A stretch of 64,000 bases of DNA from RUG11247 sp045649485 (GCA_045649485.1 JAZRPZ010000081.1:19876-83875), one strand, 5' to 3'. Positions 22,924 through 32,850 are shown, counted from the first letter of the stretch. Made by a program: numbers and translations. The notes: generated from the letters alone by a model not told the origin.

Positions 22924-24558
22924 TCACTTATTCTCGGCACCCTCTTCGGTATTCAGAGGTTCGCCCGTCATGGGGTCAAAATTCATTTGGGGCGCAGCGG
23001 GCTGATTCAGAGGCCTGCCCGTAATGGGATCGAAATTGTACTGGGGCCTTGCGGGCTGTACGGGCTGCACAGGCTGTACGGGCTGATTGATAGGCTTGCC
23101 GGTAATGGGGTCGAAATTGTGCTGGGGCCTTGCGGGCTGCACGGGTACGTTATATACGGGCGCACTGTTTACGGGAGCAGGCACCCTGCTGCCGGGCTTT
23201 TCGGTAGCAACGGCTATAAGGTTGACCACTACAAACACGATAGCTACAGGGATAAGGCTTGCAAAGCCGATACCCATCTTGCCGATGCTGATCCATACGA
23301 TGCCGTTATATTCGACGAGGTTATAAATTATGGCGCTTACGCCGAGAGTAACAAGGCAGGAGGAGAGCGTTGCCAGCACCGTTGCACCGCGGGCGCGGAT
23401 AGCGGCAGTCACGGCGAGCATCGCGCTGGTAAAGAACGCGGAGATAACGCCGGTGCGGACAACGAGAGGCAGGTATTCCATGACGCCATAATCGTTAATA
23501 CCATATATCAGCCTTGCAGCAAAGGGACCGATCACCAGCAGCACCATGGTGATAACGAGTGCAGGCAGCACTGCAACCGCAACGGAAGCGCCGGCGTTTT
23601 TGAAGGCCTTGCGGGCATCGCCTGCGCCGCTGGCCTGAGAAACCGCGGCGAGTATCACAGGAATAAGCGCTGCGGGAACTCCGCGCACTATACTGCTGAT
23701 CATTGTGCCGACCGAAGCTGCCGCAATGGAATCTTCGCCAAGCATACTAAACATGGATGTTTCAAGACCGGTAAAACCGAAGAAAGGCAGATTCTGAATT
23801 CCTGCAGTCAGAGCAAGCACCAGAATGAACGCCAGAGACTTTCCGTGGAAGCCCGCGCCGAAGTTCAGCTTTGCATCGCCGTTGCCCACAAGGAAGCACA
23901 CCAGCGCCAGCACTGCGCCCACCAGCGCGGTAACAGTGTTGACTATTGCGATAGCATTCATTGCGAAGCCCAGTATCATGGCTGCGACATTCAGCACAAT
24001 ACCCAGCAGCGTCTTTACGGCGAATATGATGAGGGGGCGCACAGAATCGCCCATGCCGTACATGGAGCCGATGAGCGCATAGAATACAGTGCTGAACAGT
24101 ACATTAAGCGCGTTGAAGCTTACATAACGTCCTACTATAAACGCTGCCTCGGCATAATAAGCATAAAAATTATACGTTATCGTTCTTCCGAAAACAAATA
24201 TGATAGCTGCCATGATCACGCCCGCAATAACAGACACCAGCAGCGCGGTATTAACGGAAGCAGAAGTCCTGCGGGCGTCGTTCTTGCCGCAGGAACGGGC
24301 GACTACCACCGTTGCCGCCACCATCAGCGCCATGGCAAATGCGAGAAAATTATTTATGACCGTGTTGCCGGCGCTGTATGCCGCAAGGCAAACATAGCCA
24401 TACATATATCCGATACGGTTGATAAACAGCTGAGCTATCAGATTATATATGCCGTTCAGCGCTGCAATGCCCAGAAGCGGCAGCGCCATCATAAGCATAC
24501 CGTTCATTATCGGACCATGAGCAAAGTCATACTTCTTTGTAACTCCGAAGAAATTCAT
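22924..24558 (-). CDS. MATE family transporter with repeated proline-rich cytoplasmic tail
   Basis: A 544-residue MATE-fold membrane protein with about 12 hydrophobic segments (for example LMMALPLLGIAALNGIYNLI and NNFLAFAMALMVAATVVVA), presumably a cation/drug antiporter. It is more distant from the four MATE proteins upstream than they are from each other. After the last membrane segment a tail of about 85 residues holds three repeats of NFDPxTGxPxN joined by PVQPVQP linkers. ATG 24558 is chosen because AGGAGG lies 6 bases before it; an earlier ATG abuts that site. It follows the secreted-protein gene by 50 bases and has a possible own -10 (TGATAAAAT), so it may or may not share the long upstream transcript. 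Confidence 0.88.
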   Translation of the reverse strand: MNFFGVTKKYDFAHGPIMNGMLMMALPLLGIAALNGIYNLIAQLFINRIGYMYGYVCLAAYSAGNTVINNFLAFAMALMVAATVVVARSCGKNDARRTSASVNTALLVSVIAGVIMAAIIFVFGRTITYNFYAYYAEAAFIVGRYVSFNALNVLFSTVFYALIGSMYGMGDSVRPLIIFAVKTLLGIVLNVAAMILGFAMNAIAIVNTVTALVGAVLALVCFLVGNGDAKLNFGAGFHGKSLAFILVLALTAGIQNLPFFGFTGLETSMFSMLGEDSIAAASVGTMISSIVRGVPAALIPVILAAVSQASGAGDARKAFKNAGASVAVAVLPALVITMVLLVIGPFAARLIYGINDYGVMEYLPLVVRTGVISAFFTSAMLAVTAAIRARGATVLATLSSCLVTLGVSAIIYNLVEYNGIVWISIGKMGIGFASLIPVAIVFVVVNLIAVATEKPGSRVPAPVNSAPVYNVPVQPARPQHNFDPITGKPINQPVQPVQPVQPARPQYNFDPITGRPLNQPAAPQMNFDPMTGEPLNTEEGAENK

Positions 24559-24608
24559 ATGCATCCTCCTGACATAATAATTTTATCACCCTGCATTATC
24601 CGAAACGG

Positions 24609-25460
24609 TTATTCCTGCTCGGAATACATTGCGAATACTTCCTCGATCACAGCGGGGCGTTCCTGCAGGGAATCCGCCTTGGTGAATACGAGGATTCCGT
24701 AGAGACCGTAAACGTGCATGGTCTCGCCGGTGCTGTCCAGATACATGAACACAGTGGTGTTGAAGCCGTTGCTCAGGCTGATGAATGAATACATTGAGGT
24801 ATCGCCGGCTGCGTCCATCTCATACACGGCGTGGGAAAATACCTGTTCGTTGTACTGTTCGCTGCCTACGCCGCCGATGTACCAATCGGCAACATAGCCG
24901 CCGATCTGCCTGTCATAGCCGATGCTTACCGTAAAATTCAGATCCAAAATGTACTTGGAATAGTAATCGTAATTGCCCTGCGCATTGGTATACAGCACAG
25001 CGCCGCATTCCCAATCGCCGAAGAAATCGGTGTCGGCTGCGTTCTCTGAATAGCTGCTGAAGCTCAGCACCTGCTGTGCATCGCCGGGATTCCGGGTGCA
25101 GTAATACATGGAGTTGTCGGTTGCTGCAGCCACCAGCATACCCTGTACGATATTTACGTAGAACATCACTTCGCCGTTGAAGCTCAGTTCATATATGCCT
25201 TCGGCATTGATGGCCCAGGTGCCTTCGGAAGAATTTGACTGGCACAGATAGTTGGACATGTCAAATACGCAGGTGCCGTCTTCATTGATAGTGAACTTCT
25301 GAGAGAAGCCTGCGTCTCCGGGCACGCTCAGCACGCCTTCGGGAGTGATGGTGTAGCTTACATACCAAGTGCCGTAAACAGTACTTTCGGTCTCTGCAAA
25401 AGCGGGCAGGCAGCTCATAAGCATTACGAGTGCAATGAGCGCAGAAAGAATCTTCTTCAT
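24609..25460 (-). CDS. secreted protein of unknown function
   Basis: A 283-residue protein with a clear signal peptide (MKKILSALIALVMLMSCLP, cleavage likely after AFA). The mature part is rich in Tyr, Ser and beta-prone strings (VYGTWYVSYTITPEG, GTWAINAEGIYELSFNG, FFGDWECGAVLY), which gives the look of two lipocalin-like or calycin-like beta domains each opening with G-x-W. I do not recognise a family. It lies 15 bases after the GH5 gene stop and has AGGAGG before ATG 25460. The context suggests export together with, or in support of, the transporter operon. Confidence 0.75.
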   Translation of the reverse strand: MKKILSALIALVMLMSCLPAFAETESTVYGTWYVSYTITPEGVLSVPGDAGFSQKFTINEDGTCVFDMSNYLCQSNSSEGTWAINAEGIYELSFNGEVMFYVNIVQGMLVAAATDNSMYYCTRNPGDAQQVLSFSSYSENAADTDFFGDWECGAVLYTNAQGNYDYYSKYILDLNFTVSIGYDRQIGGYVADWYIGGVGSEQYNEQVFSHAVYEMDAAGDTSMYSFISLSNGFNTTVFMYLDSTGETMHVYGLYGILVFTKADSLQERPAVIEEVFAMYSEQE

Positions 25461-25475
25461 ATGTATATCCTCCTG

Positions 25476-27143
25476 TTATTCGGGAAACTTCACTTCGGCG
25501 ACCTGACATTCGCCGGAAACTGCGGTGATGCGCACGGTGCGCGCTTCTGTCGGGGAAACGGTAATCGCATCGAACCATTCGGCGTCTTCTGCCGCGGGCA
25601 CGGTTATTTCAGCGGAGACATCGCCGCAGGATACCCTGACCACAGCGCCGCCCTCGGAATAAAGGCGCAGCTTCACGGGGCAATCGGTCACGACATGACG
25701 CACGGTATATTCCGCGAAAGCGCCGTCTTCAAGGCTGAGCCACAGGTCGGTGAGGGGGGCATTCTTCTCCGCGGGGTTGCTGCCGGGCATGAAACCCTTG
25801 TCGAATATCTCACAGCCGGGACGCAGCACCAGTCTGGTATGGTCCTCCGTGCGGTAGGAAAGGGCATTGCCCCATTTCCAGCCGGCAGTGAATGCACCGT
25901 CGCGCCAGTCATAACCCGCGCCGGGAAGAGTGACGCCCTGCCTGCGCAGGCAGTAAACATGGGCGGACTTGTTCACCTTGCAGTTATCAAAGTGCATGGA
26001 ATCCAGTATCCTGTCGAATATCTGCTGAGATTCGGCGTAGGAGGGACGGGGACCGCCGTTTACCGCGAAATCCCTCACCTTGTCAAAGCCTTCACATTCG
26101 GGATACTGCACACCGCCGGTATTTTCGGTGTTCTCGATGGACTTCCATGCCCACAGATTGAAGCCGATATGCGCCTCGGCAGCCATCTCGTAGAATACCG
26201 CCATTGCGGGGTCGGCATTTCTGCCCTCGCCGATCCACACGGGTACATTCAGCTTATCGCGCACGGCGATATACTTGTACAGATCGCGTATCTCGGGAGA
26301 ATAGTGATACATATGGATGGAGATGGCCCAGTTGTTGTATTCGGGATCATACTGCCTGCCAAAGGGACGCATGTTGGTGGAGAACATGGGGCCTTCCAGG
26401 AACATAATGTGATTCCTGTCGTACTTCCTCATTCGCGCAATGCACTCATCGTAGAACGCGCAAAGGTCGGGGATATACTTATGCCAGCGTCCGATGGAGA
26501 TGGGCTCGTTTATCAGGTCGTAGCCGGCAACGATCTCCCTGTCCGCATAGCGGCGGGCGATCTCTTCCCACAGAATGATGCAGCGCTCACGGCTTTCGGG
26601 CTCCATGAACATATGGGGGATATTGTCGATGCCGTCATCGCAGGCGAGACCGGACTGTCCGCCGGGCGCGCCGTGCATATCGATGATCGCATAGATATTG
26701 TACTTCTCGCAGAGTGCCAGCACGCGGTCGATCTCGGCAAAACCCTTTTCATCAAAGGTGATCTCGGGCTCGTCGGGCATCAGCGCCCAGGAAGTGAGGC
26801 ACAGGCGCACGCTGTTATAGCCCAGTTCGGCCATTGCGCGGATATCTCCCTCGCAGAGCTGATTTTCCCACCAGCGCTGCCAGAAATTCTCAAGATACCT
26901 GCTGCCGCACATATCGCGCACGGTCTGGGTAACGCTGCGGGCAGACTGATAGCGCAGGGGCAGGGTGCAGCCGGGATCCATGCTGCGGCCCATATAGCCT
27001 GTGCCGATACCTATCATGAATCCTTCCGGATTCATCCAGTTGCCTGCGCCCCAGCCGCGCAGTATTACCTCTTCACCGGCGCCGTTTACTATGCGCACGC
27101 CGTCAGCGTGAAGAAAACCTTTCACACGTTCTTCTGCTGCCAT
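25476..27143 (-). CDS. GH5-type glycoside hydrolase, cytoplasmic
   Basis: A 555-residue protein whose first 370 residues form a (beta/alpha)8 GH5 domain: LRGWGAGNWMNPEG, YNSVRLCLTSWAL, IIDMHGAPGGQSG, YDLINEP with the acid/base Glu, ISIHMYHYSP, and VWIGEGRN with the nucleophile Glu. The last 180 residues form an extra beta-rich domain. There is no signal peptide, so it acts on sugars inside the cell. The start at ATG 27143 lies 4 bases after the MATE stop. The substrate (beta-glucan, mannan or a glycosylated small molecule) cannot be told. Being placed inside a run of MATE genes is unusual. Confidence 0.88.
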   Translation of the reverse strand: MAAEERVKGFLHADGVRIVNGAGEEVILRGWGAGNWMNPEGFMIGIGTGYMGRSMDPGCTLPLRYQSARSVTQTVRDMCGSRYLENFWQRWWENQLCEGDIRAMAELGYNSVRLCLTSWALMPDEPEITFDEKGFAEIDRVLALCEKYNIYAIIDMHGAPGGQSGLACDDGIDNIPHMFMEPESRERCIILWEEIARRYADREIVAGYDLINEPISIGRWHKYIPDLCAFYDECIARMRKYDRNHIMFLEGPMFSTNMRPFGRQYDPEYNNWAISIHMYHYSPEIRDLYKYIAVRDKLNVPVWIGEGRNADPAMAVFYEMAAEAHIGFNLWAWKSIENTENTGGVQYPECEGFDKVRDFAVNGGPRPSYAESQQIFDRILDSMHFDNCKVNKSAHVYCLRRQGVTLPGAGYDWRDGAFTAGWKWGNALSYRTEDHTRLVLRPGCEIFDKGFMPGSNPAEKNAPLTDLWLSLEDGAFAEYTVRHVVTDCPVKLRLYSEGGAVVRVSCGDVSAEITVPAAEDAEWFDAITVSPTEARTVRITAVSGECQVAEVKFPE

Positions 27144-27147
27144 ATTC

Positions 27148-28521
27148 TCATACCTCCGGCATAGATTTCTTCAGTTTCTTCATTCCGTATACGAATATTC
27201 CGAACTGCGCCAGTTCGGTTATAGCCCAGGAAACGGGGTAGGACATATAGATGCCCGCCGTGGTCTCCGCAAAAACGGGCAGCTGACACACGGTAGCTAT
27301 CCACACAAGCCTGAGTACACAGGCGCCGAATACCGCAACGATCATGGGACCGATGGAATAGCCGATGCCGCGCAGTGCGCCGACAACAACTTCCATTACG
27401 CCGCAGAGCACATAGGGCAGGCACATCCAGGTAAGACGCACCATGCCGGCGGTAATGACCGGTTCGGAATCGGTATACATCTTAAGAAGCGTGCTGCCGC
27501 TTGCCCACATGCCTACGCCCAGCACCAGACCCACCATGCTTACGCACAGCATGGAAGCCTTGAATATCTTCCACAGGCGGTCAAATCGCTTTGCGCCGTA
27601 ATTCTGGCTGGTGAAGGAAGTGGTAGCCTGAGAAACGCTGTTCATTGCGGTATAAACAAAGCCGTCAAGGTTGCCTGCTGCGGAGTTTGCAGCCACAGCC
27701 ACCGCGCCGAAAGCGTTGATCGCGGACTGGATGACTACGTTTGCAATGGCAAACATGGTACTCTGAAGTCCCGCAGGCAGACCCACTCGCACTATTTCCA
27801 CAAATACCTTTTTATCTATGCTCATCTTGCGCACATCAAAGTGTATCGCGCCCTCGGTGCGGATAAGGCAGATAATAACAAGGGCTGCGGATATCACCTG
27901 CGAGATAAGCGTGGCCAGCGCAACGCCCGCAACGGACATATCAAAACCAATGACGAATATGAGATTCAGCACTACGTTCACAACGCCCGCAATGGTGAGG
28001 TAGATAAGCGGTCTTTTGGTATCGCCTACGGAGCGCAGTATTGCCGCACCGAAGTTATAAGCCATTACCGCCAGCATGCCGCAGAAATAGATGCGCAGAT
28101 AAACGCTGGCAAGACCGATAACCTCTTCGGGAGAGCCCATCCACTCAAGGAAAGTGGGAGCAAAAACCACGCCGACAATGGTCAGCAGCACGCCGAATAT
28201 CACGGATACCAGCATGGAAGTATGTACAGTGCGGGACATGCCCTGATAATCCTGCGCACCGTAGAACCTTGCCGCCACAACATTGGCGCCGATGGCAAGA
28301 CCCATAAACAGATTTACTATAAGGCTGGTAAGCGAACCGGTTGAGCCTACCGCCGCCAGCGCGTTATCTCCCGCAAACCTGCCAACGACGATAACATCCG
28401 CCGCGTTGAAAAGCAGCTGCAGTATGCCCGAAGCCATCAGCGGCAGGGCAAACCTTATCAGCGGCACCAGCACCGGGCCGTTTATCATGTCTATTTCATA
28501 AGAAGCTCTGTTCCTTGCCAT
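27148..28521 (-). CDS. MATE family efflux transporter (fourth of four in tandem)
   Basis: A 457-residue, 12-segment MATE protein. It opens with the block shared by all four tandem copies (DMINGPVLVPLIRFALPLM, then NAADVIVVGRFAGDNALAAVG) and repeats a related block in its second half, as expected for this pseudo-symmetric family. Transport of organic cations or drugs driven by H+ or Na+ is the family role; the substrate is unknown. GGGAGG lies before ATG 28521, 1 base after the previous stop. The GH5 gene begins 4 bases after its end. Confidence 0.93.
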   Translation of the reverse strand: MARNRASYEIDMINGPVLVPLIRFALPLMASGILQLLFNAADVIVVGRFAGDNALAAVGSTGSLTSLIVNLFMGLAIGANVVAARFYGAQDYQGMSRTVHTSMLVSVIFGVLLTIVGVVFAPTFLEWMGSPEEVIGLASVYLRIYFCGMLAVMAYNFGAAILRSVGDTKRPLIYLTIAGVVNVVLNLIFVIGFDMSVAGVALATLISQVISAALVIICLIRTEGAIHFDVRKMSIDKKVFVEIVRVGLPAGLQSTMFAIANVVIQSAINAFGAVAVAANSAAGNLDGFVYTAMNSVSQATTSFTSQNYGAKRFDRLWKIFKASMLCVSMVGLVLGVGMWASGSTLLKMYTDSEPVITAGMVRLTWMCLPYVLCGVMEVVVGALRGIGYSIGPMIVAVFGACVLRLVWIATVCQLPVFAETTAGIYMSYPVSWAITELAQFGIFVYGMKKLKKSMPEV

Positions 28522-28522
28522 T

Positions 28523-29908
28523 TTACAAACCTCCCTGAGACCGCATTTTCAGTTTTTTCATAGCGATCGCAAAACAGATAGACTGTATAGTCAGCGTGAA
28601 TACCCACGAAACCGGATAGGAAACATAAACCGTCTGCACGCTTGCGCTCCAGGGCTCCATGCGGCAGAAGGTGAATACCCAAAGAAGTCGCACGCCGCAG
28701 ATGCCGATCAGAGACATCAGCATGGAGGAGAAGGAATAACCCATTCCTCTGAGCGCACCCACAACAGAATCATTGAGTCCGCAGAAAACATAGGGGAGAC
28801 TTACCCACAGAAGCCTTATCATGCCCGCGGTGATCACTTCATCGGAAGTGGTGTATATCTTCAGCAGCGTTTCGCCGAAATACCACACGCCCACACCCGC
28901 CACGGTGCCCATCACAAGTACGCAGCAAAGGGCGGTGCGCAGTATCTTCCATATCCTGTCGTACTGCTTCGCGCCGTAATTCTGTCCCACGAATGTGAGG
29001 CAGGCCTGGTAGCAGGAATTCTGCAGCATGTTCACGAAGCAATCCAGATTTGCAGCCGCGGAATTGCCCGCCACAGCCACCGCGCCGAAGGAATTTATGG
29101 TGGACTGTATCATTACATTGGAAACGGAGAATGTCATGGCCTGCACGCCTGCGGGAAGACCTATGCGCACGATATCCTTGAAAACTTCCTTATGTATGCG
29201 CATCTTTTGGGGTTCAAAGCGGATAGCACCTTCGGACCTCATGAGGCAGATAACGACCAGCACCGCCGATACACACTGCGAAATGACGGTGGCCAGCGCA
29301 ACGCCCGCAACATCCATGTGGAAAAACACTACGAATATGAGATTCAGCACTACATTTACCACACCTGCAATGGTGAGATAAACAAGCGGTCTTTTTGTAT
29401 CGCCCACGCTGCGCAATATCGCCGCGCCGAAATTATATACCATAGAAGGGATCATTCCGAAGAAGTAGATACGCAGATATACCGTGGAAAGTTCGATAAC
29501 TCCCTCGGGTGAGCCCATCCATTTAAGGAATATGGGAGCAAATATCGCGCCCACCACCGAAAGACCCAGACCGAATATGGCGCCCAGCATGATCGAGGTA
29601 TGCACCGTCTCGGAGATCTTTTTGAAATCCTGCGCGCCGCATGCCCTTGCCGCCACAACATTGGCGCCTACGGACAATCCTATGAACAGATTTACTATAA
29701 GGCTGGTAAGCGAGCCGTTTGAACCCACCGCCGCCAAAGCGTTGTCGCCCGCAAACCTGCCAACCACCGCCACATCCGCAGCATTGAACATAAGCTGCAG
29801 AAAGCCGGTGAGTATTATGGGTATTGTATAGGATATCATCGGTCTCAGCAGAGGACCCGAGAGCATATCGATATTTTTTGCTTTGCGTTTCGAAAGGGTG
29901 AATGCCAC
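28523..29908 (-). CDS. MATE family efflux transporter (third of four in tandem)
   Basis: A 461-residue paralogue of its neighbours, sharing NAADVAVVGRFAGDNALAAVG, GLSVGANVVAARACGAQD and RSVGDTKRPLVYLTIAGVVN with the first and fourth copies. It appears full length with no broken segments. AAGAAGG lies upstream of ATG 29908. It is closest in sequence to the fourth copy by eye, pointing to a recent duplication of that pair. Confidence 0.93.
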   Translation of the reverse strand: MAFTLSKRKAKNIDMLSGPLLRPMISYTIPIILTGFLQLMFNAADVAVVGRFAGDNALAAVGSNGSLTSLIVNLFIGLSVGANVVAARACGAQDFKKISETVHTSIMLGAIFGLGLSVVGAIFAPIFLKWMGSPEGVIELSTVYLRIYFFGMIPSMVYNFGAAILRSVGDTKRPLVYLTIAGVVNVVLNLIFVVFFHMDVAGVALATVISQCVSAVLVVICLMRSEGAIRFEPQKMRIHKEVFKDIVRIGLPAGVQAMTFSVSNVMIQSTINSFGAVAVAGNSAAANLDCFVNMLQNSCYQACLTFVGQNYGAKQYDRIWKILRTALCCVLVMGTVAGVGVWYFGETLLKIYTTSDEVITAGMIRLLWVSLPYVFCGLNDSVVGALRGMGYSFSSMLMSLIGICGVRLLWVFTFCRMEPWSASVQTVYVSYPVSWVFTLTIQSICFAIAMKKLKMRSQGGL

Positions 29909-29923
29909 AAGAGCCGCCTTCTT

Positions 29924-31303
29924 TCAGGAATCCCTTGCCTCGCCCGAGGTAAGGCGTTTCATAGAATACACAAACAACATAAACTGGAATACCAGCGTAA
30001 AAAGCCACGAAACGGGGTAGGAGAGATACACATCCTCAATGCCCCACTGAAGCCCGGGCACATTTTTCAATACTGCCAGCCACGCTATCCTGAAACCGCA
30101 GATGCCCACAGATGTGATTATCATGGTCATCAGCGAAGAACCCATGCCTCTTATGCAGCCTATGGTGGTATCCAGAATGCCGCATATGGCAAATGGTATG
30201 CACTGATATGCCATCAGCACCATGCCCGCCGACACAACTTCAAGGGAATCGGTAAACAGATACAAAAGATTTTCGCCGAAATACCACGCACCGATGCCGC
30301 CAACGAGACCCACCGCGCCCGCGCAGCAATATACACAGATAAGCAGCCGCCATATGCGCCTGTATTTGCCCGCGCCGCAATTCTGTCCCGAAAAGGATAT
30401 TGCGGATTGATAGAATGCGGTCATTCCCATATGCACAAAGTTTCCCACATTTGAAGCTGCGGAATTTCCCGCCACTACTACCGCGCCGAAGCTGTTTATG
30501 GTGGACTGGATAAGCACATTGGAGCCTGCGGAGACCATGCTCTGAAGTCCTGCGGGCAGACCCACGGAAACGATGCCCCTCACCGAATCTCCGTGCAGAC
30601 GGAGCTTTTTTACATCGAGCCTGAGTGACGATTTCTCACCCGTCAGCCTGCGTACAATGAGGAATGCGGAAACACACTGGGATATCACGGTTGCCAGCGC
30701 AACACCGTCCACATCCATGCCGAATACGGTCACGAATATAATATTCAAAGTAAGATTCAGCGCCCCCGCAAGGGTGAGATACACAAACGGGCTCCTTGTA
30801 TCGCCCGCCGACCTGACCAGCGCGCTGCCGAAATTATATACCATGGAAGGAACCATGCCCAGGAAATATATGCGCAGATACACCGTCGCAAGTTCTCTTA
30901 CGCCGTCGGGTGAACCCATCCATGTAAGGAATGTGCCCGCGAAGGCAACGCCTATGACCGTAAGCACTGCGCCGGATATCAGCGCCAGCAGCATGGATGT
31001 ATGCACGCTGCGGGAAGCAGCACCATCGTCCGATGCGCCCAGCGCCTTTGCAGTGACCACGTTCGCACCCACTGAAAGACCGATAAACAAATTTGTGATA
31101 AGTCCGCACAGCGAACCTGTCGAGCCCACCGCTGCCAGCGCGTTATCTCCGGCAAACCTGCCCACCACAGCCACATCTGCCGCGTTGAACATAAGCTGCA
31201 GAAGTCCCGAAAGCATTATGGGTATGCTGTAGCGGATAAGCGGCAGCAGTATCGGTCCGTTTATCATATCTATACTGCGCCTGCTGCGCGAAAAGGCACT
31301 CAC
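29924..31303 (-). CDS. MATE family efflux transporter (second of four in tandem)
   Basis: A 459-residue MATE protein starting, most likely, at GTG 31303, seven bases after the previous stop; GGCAGGTGA lies before it, and this start gives the same N-terminal length as the other copies. A start 14 codons upstream would overlap the preceding gene. It shares the NAADVAVVGRFAGDNALAAVG block but is the most divergent of the four in its second half (KSSLRLDVKKLRLHGDSV, LITNLFIGLSVGANVVTAKA). All membrane segments appear intact. Confidence 0.9.
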   Translation of the reverse strand: MSAFSRSRRSIDMINGPILLPLIRYSIPIMLSGLLQLMFNAADVAVVGRFAGDNALAAVGSTGSLCGLITNLFIGLSVGANVVTAKALGASDDGAASRSVHTSMLLALISGAVLTVIGVAFAGTFLTWMGSPDGVRELATVYLRIYFLGMVPSMVYNFGSALVRSAGDTRSPFVYLTLAGALNLTLNIIFVTVFGMDVDGVALATVISQCVSAFLIVRRLTGEKSSLRLDVKKLRLHGDSVRGIVSVGLPAGLQSMVSAGSNVLIQSTINSFGAVVVAGNSAASNVGNFVHMGMTAFYQSAISFSGQNCGAGKYRRIWRLLICVYCCAGAVGLVGGIGAWYFGENLLYLFTDSLEVVSAGMVLMAYQCIPFAICGILDTTIGCIRGMGSSLMTMIITSVGICGFRIAWLAVLKNVPGLQWGIEDVYLSYPVSWLFTLVFQFMLFVYSMKRLTSGEARDS

Positions 31304-31310
31304 TCCTATG

Positions 31311-32702
31311 TCACCTGCCCATATCCCAGCCGTCCGCCAGCGCACGCTTCTTAAGCTTGCGCATCTGATAGATAAGGCATCCGAAATGCATGATCAGGGT
31401 CGCACCCCAGGAGATGGGGTAGGAGATGAACACCGCACGGATATCTTCCGCATACTGCGGCATGCGGCATACGGTAGCCAGCCATACCAGCCTTATACCG
31501 CACACGCCGCCGATAGACACCAGCATAGGGGTAAAGGAGCAGCCAATGCCGCGCAGAGAACCTACCACACAGTCCATCATGCCGCCGATGATGAAGGGCA
31601 GGCAGACATATGTAAGCCTTATCATTCCCGCGGCGATTACCGCATCGGACTGAGTGTATATCTTGAGCAGAGTATCTCCGAAATACCATACGAGGAAGCT
31701 GAGGGGAATGCCCATCGCCACTTCGCATATGGAAGCGGTGCGAAGTATTCGCCATATCCTGCCGTACTTCTTCGCGCCGAAATTCTGACCCGTGAAGGAA
31801 AGCGCTGCCTGATAGAAGGAATTGAGCGCAATACCCACAAATCCGTCAAGATTGCCGGCCGCAGAATTGCCCGCGACGGAAATGGCGCCGAAGGAATTGA
31901 TGTTGGACTGGATAATTACATTTGAAATGGAGAAAATGGTGCTCTGAATGCCCGCAGGCAGACCGATCCTGATAACAACGCCCAATTCCTGCCTGTACAG
32001 CTTCATTGCCTTTATGTCGAAGCGCATCGCACCTTCGGATCGCATAAGACAGATGAGCACCAGCGCCGCGGAAATGCTCTGGGATATTGTGGTCGCCAGC
32101 GCAACACCCGCAACACTCATATCAAAAACTATTACGAACAACAGATTCAGCGCTACATTAACAACGCCGGCTATGGTCAGATATGTAAGCGGACGCTTGG
32201 TGTCGCCGATTGACCTCAGGAGCGCGGCGCCGAAATTATAGACCATCATGGCTATCATGCCGATGAAATATATGCGCAGATATACGGTGGCAAGCCCTAT
32301 TACCTCATCGGGAGTATCCATCAAAACCAGCATCTGGGGGGCAAATGCCATTCCCAAGACGGTCACCACGCCTCCGCACAGCAGCGACAAAAGCATGGAT
32401 GTATGCACGACTCTGGAAAGTGCGGCGTCGTCACGTGCACCGCAGGCCCTCGCCGCGGCAACATTGGCGCCCACCGAAAGGCCTATGAACAAATTAGTAA
32501 ACAACGAGCACAGAGCGCCGGTGGAGCCCACCGCCGCCAAAGCCTCATCGCCCGCAAACCTGCCGACGACCGCCACATCGGCTGCGTTGAACAGTATCTG
32601 CAGAACACCCGAAAGCATCAGCGGAATGGCATACCTTATAAAAGGTCCCATCATTTTTCCGTTCAGCATATCGATATCTCGGGCATTTCTTCCAAACGCC
32701 AT
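31311..32702 (-). CDS. MATE family efflux transporter (first of four in tandem)
   Basis: A 463-residue MATE protein and first gene of the long leftward cluster. Start ATG 32702 (MAFGRNARDIDMLNG) has AAGGTGA before it; the frame stays open 38 codons upstream, but that part is AT-rich promoter DNA. It carries the shared NAADVAVVGRFAGDEALAAVG and RSIGDTKRPLTYLTIAGVVN blocks. A TATAAT-type -10 on the minus strand lies about 40 bases upstream with no good -35. Its stop is 7 bases before the GTG start of the second copy. Confidence 0.93.
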   Translation of the reverse strand: MAFGRNARDIDMLNGKMMGPFIRYAIPLMLSGVLQILFNAADVAVVGRFAGDEALAAVGSTGALCSLFTNLFIGLSVGANVAAARACGARDDAALSRVVHTSMLLSLLCGGVVTVLGMAFAPQMLVLMDTPDEVIGLATVYLRIYFIGMIAMMVYNFGAALLRSIGDTKRPLTYLTIAGVVNVALNLLFVIVFDMSVAGVALATTISQSISAALVLICLMRSEGAMRFDIKAMKLYRQELGVVIRIGLPAGIQSTIFSISNVIIQSNINSFGAISVAGNSAAGNLDGFVGIALNSFYQAALSFTGQNFGAKKYGRIWRILRTASICEVAMGIPLSFLVWYFGDTLLKIYTQSDAVIAAGMIRLTYVCLPFIIGGMMDCVVGSLRGIGCSFTPMLVSIGGVCGIRLVWLATVCRMPQYAEDIRAVFISYPISWGATLIMHFGCLIYQMRKLKKRALADGWDMGR

Positions 32703-32821
32703 AAATGTCACCTTCTGCCGAAAAATATTCTTCATTATATTATAACACACATATGCCAAAAGGTTCGTCATGCGCCTTAAATAAATGTGACAAAAAATGC
32801 ACCAAACCCAAAACAAACTGC

Positions 32822-32850
32822 TTGATTTAATGACACAAATGGTCTATAAT
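32822..32850 (+). promoter_or_regulatory. promoter of small secreted-protein gene
   Basis: -35 TTGATT (32822-32827), 17-base spacer, -10 TATAAT (32845-32850). Confidence 0.85.

Noticed and set aside
22795..24702. 635-codon plus-strand frame over the MATE gene
   Set aside because: Antisense of a membrane protein gene; its His/Asn/Tyr-rich translation is the complement of hydrophobic codons.
27148..32702. The four MATE genes as an assembly artefact (collapsed or repeated copies)
   Set aside because: The copies differ clearly at the amino-acid level, have different start contexts and different gap sequences, so they are genuine paralogues.
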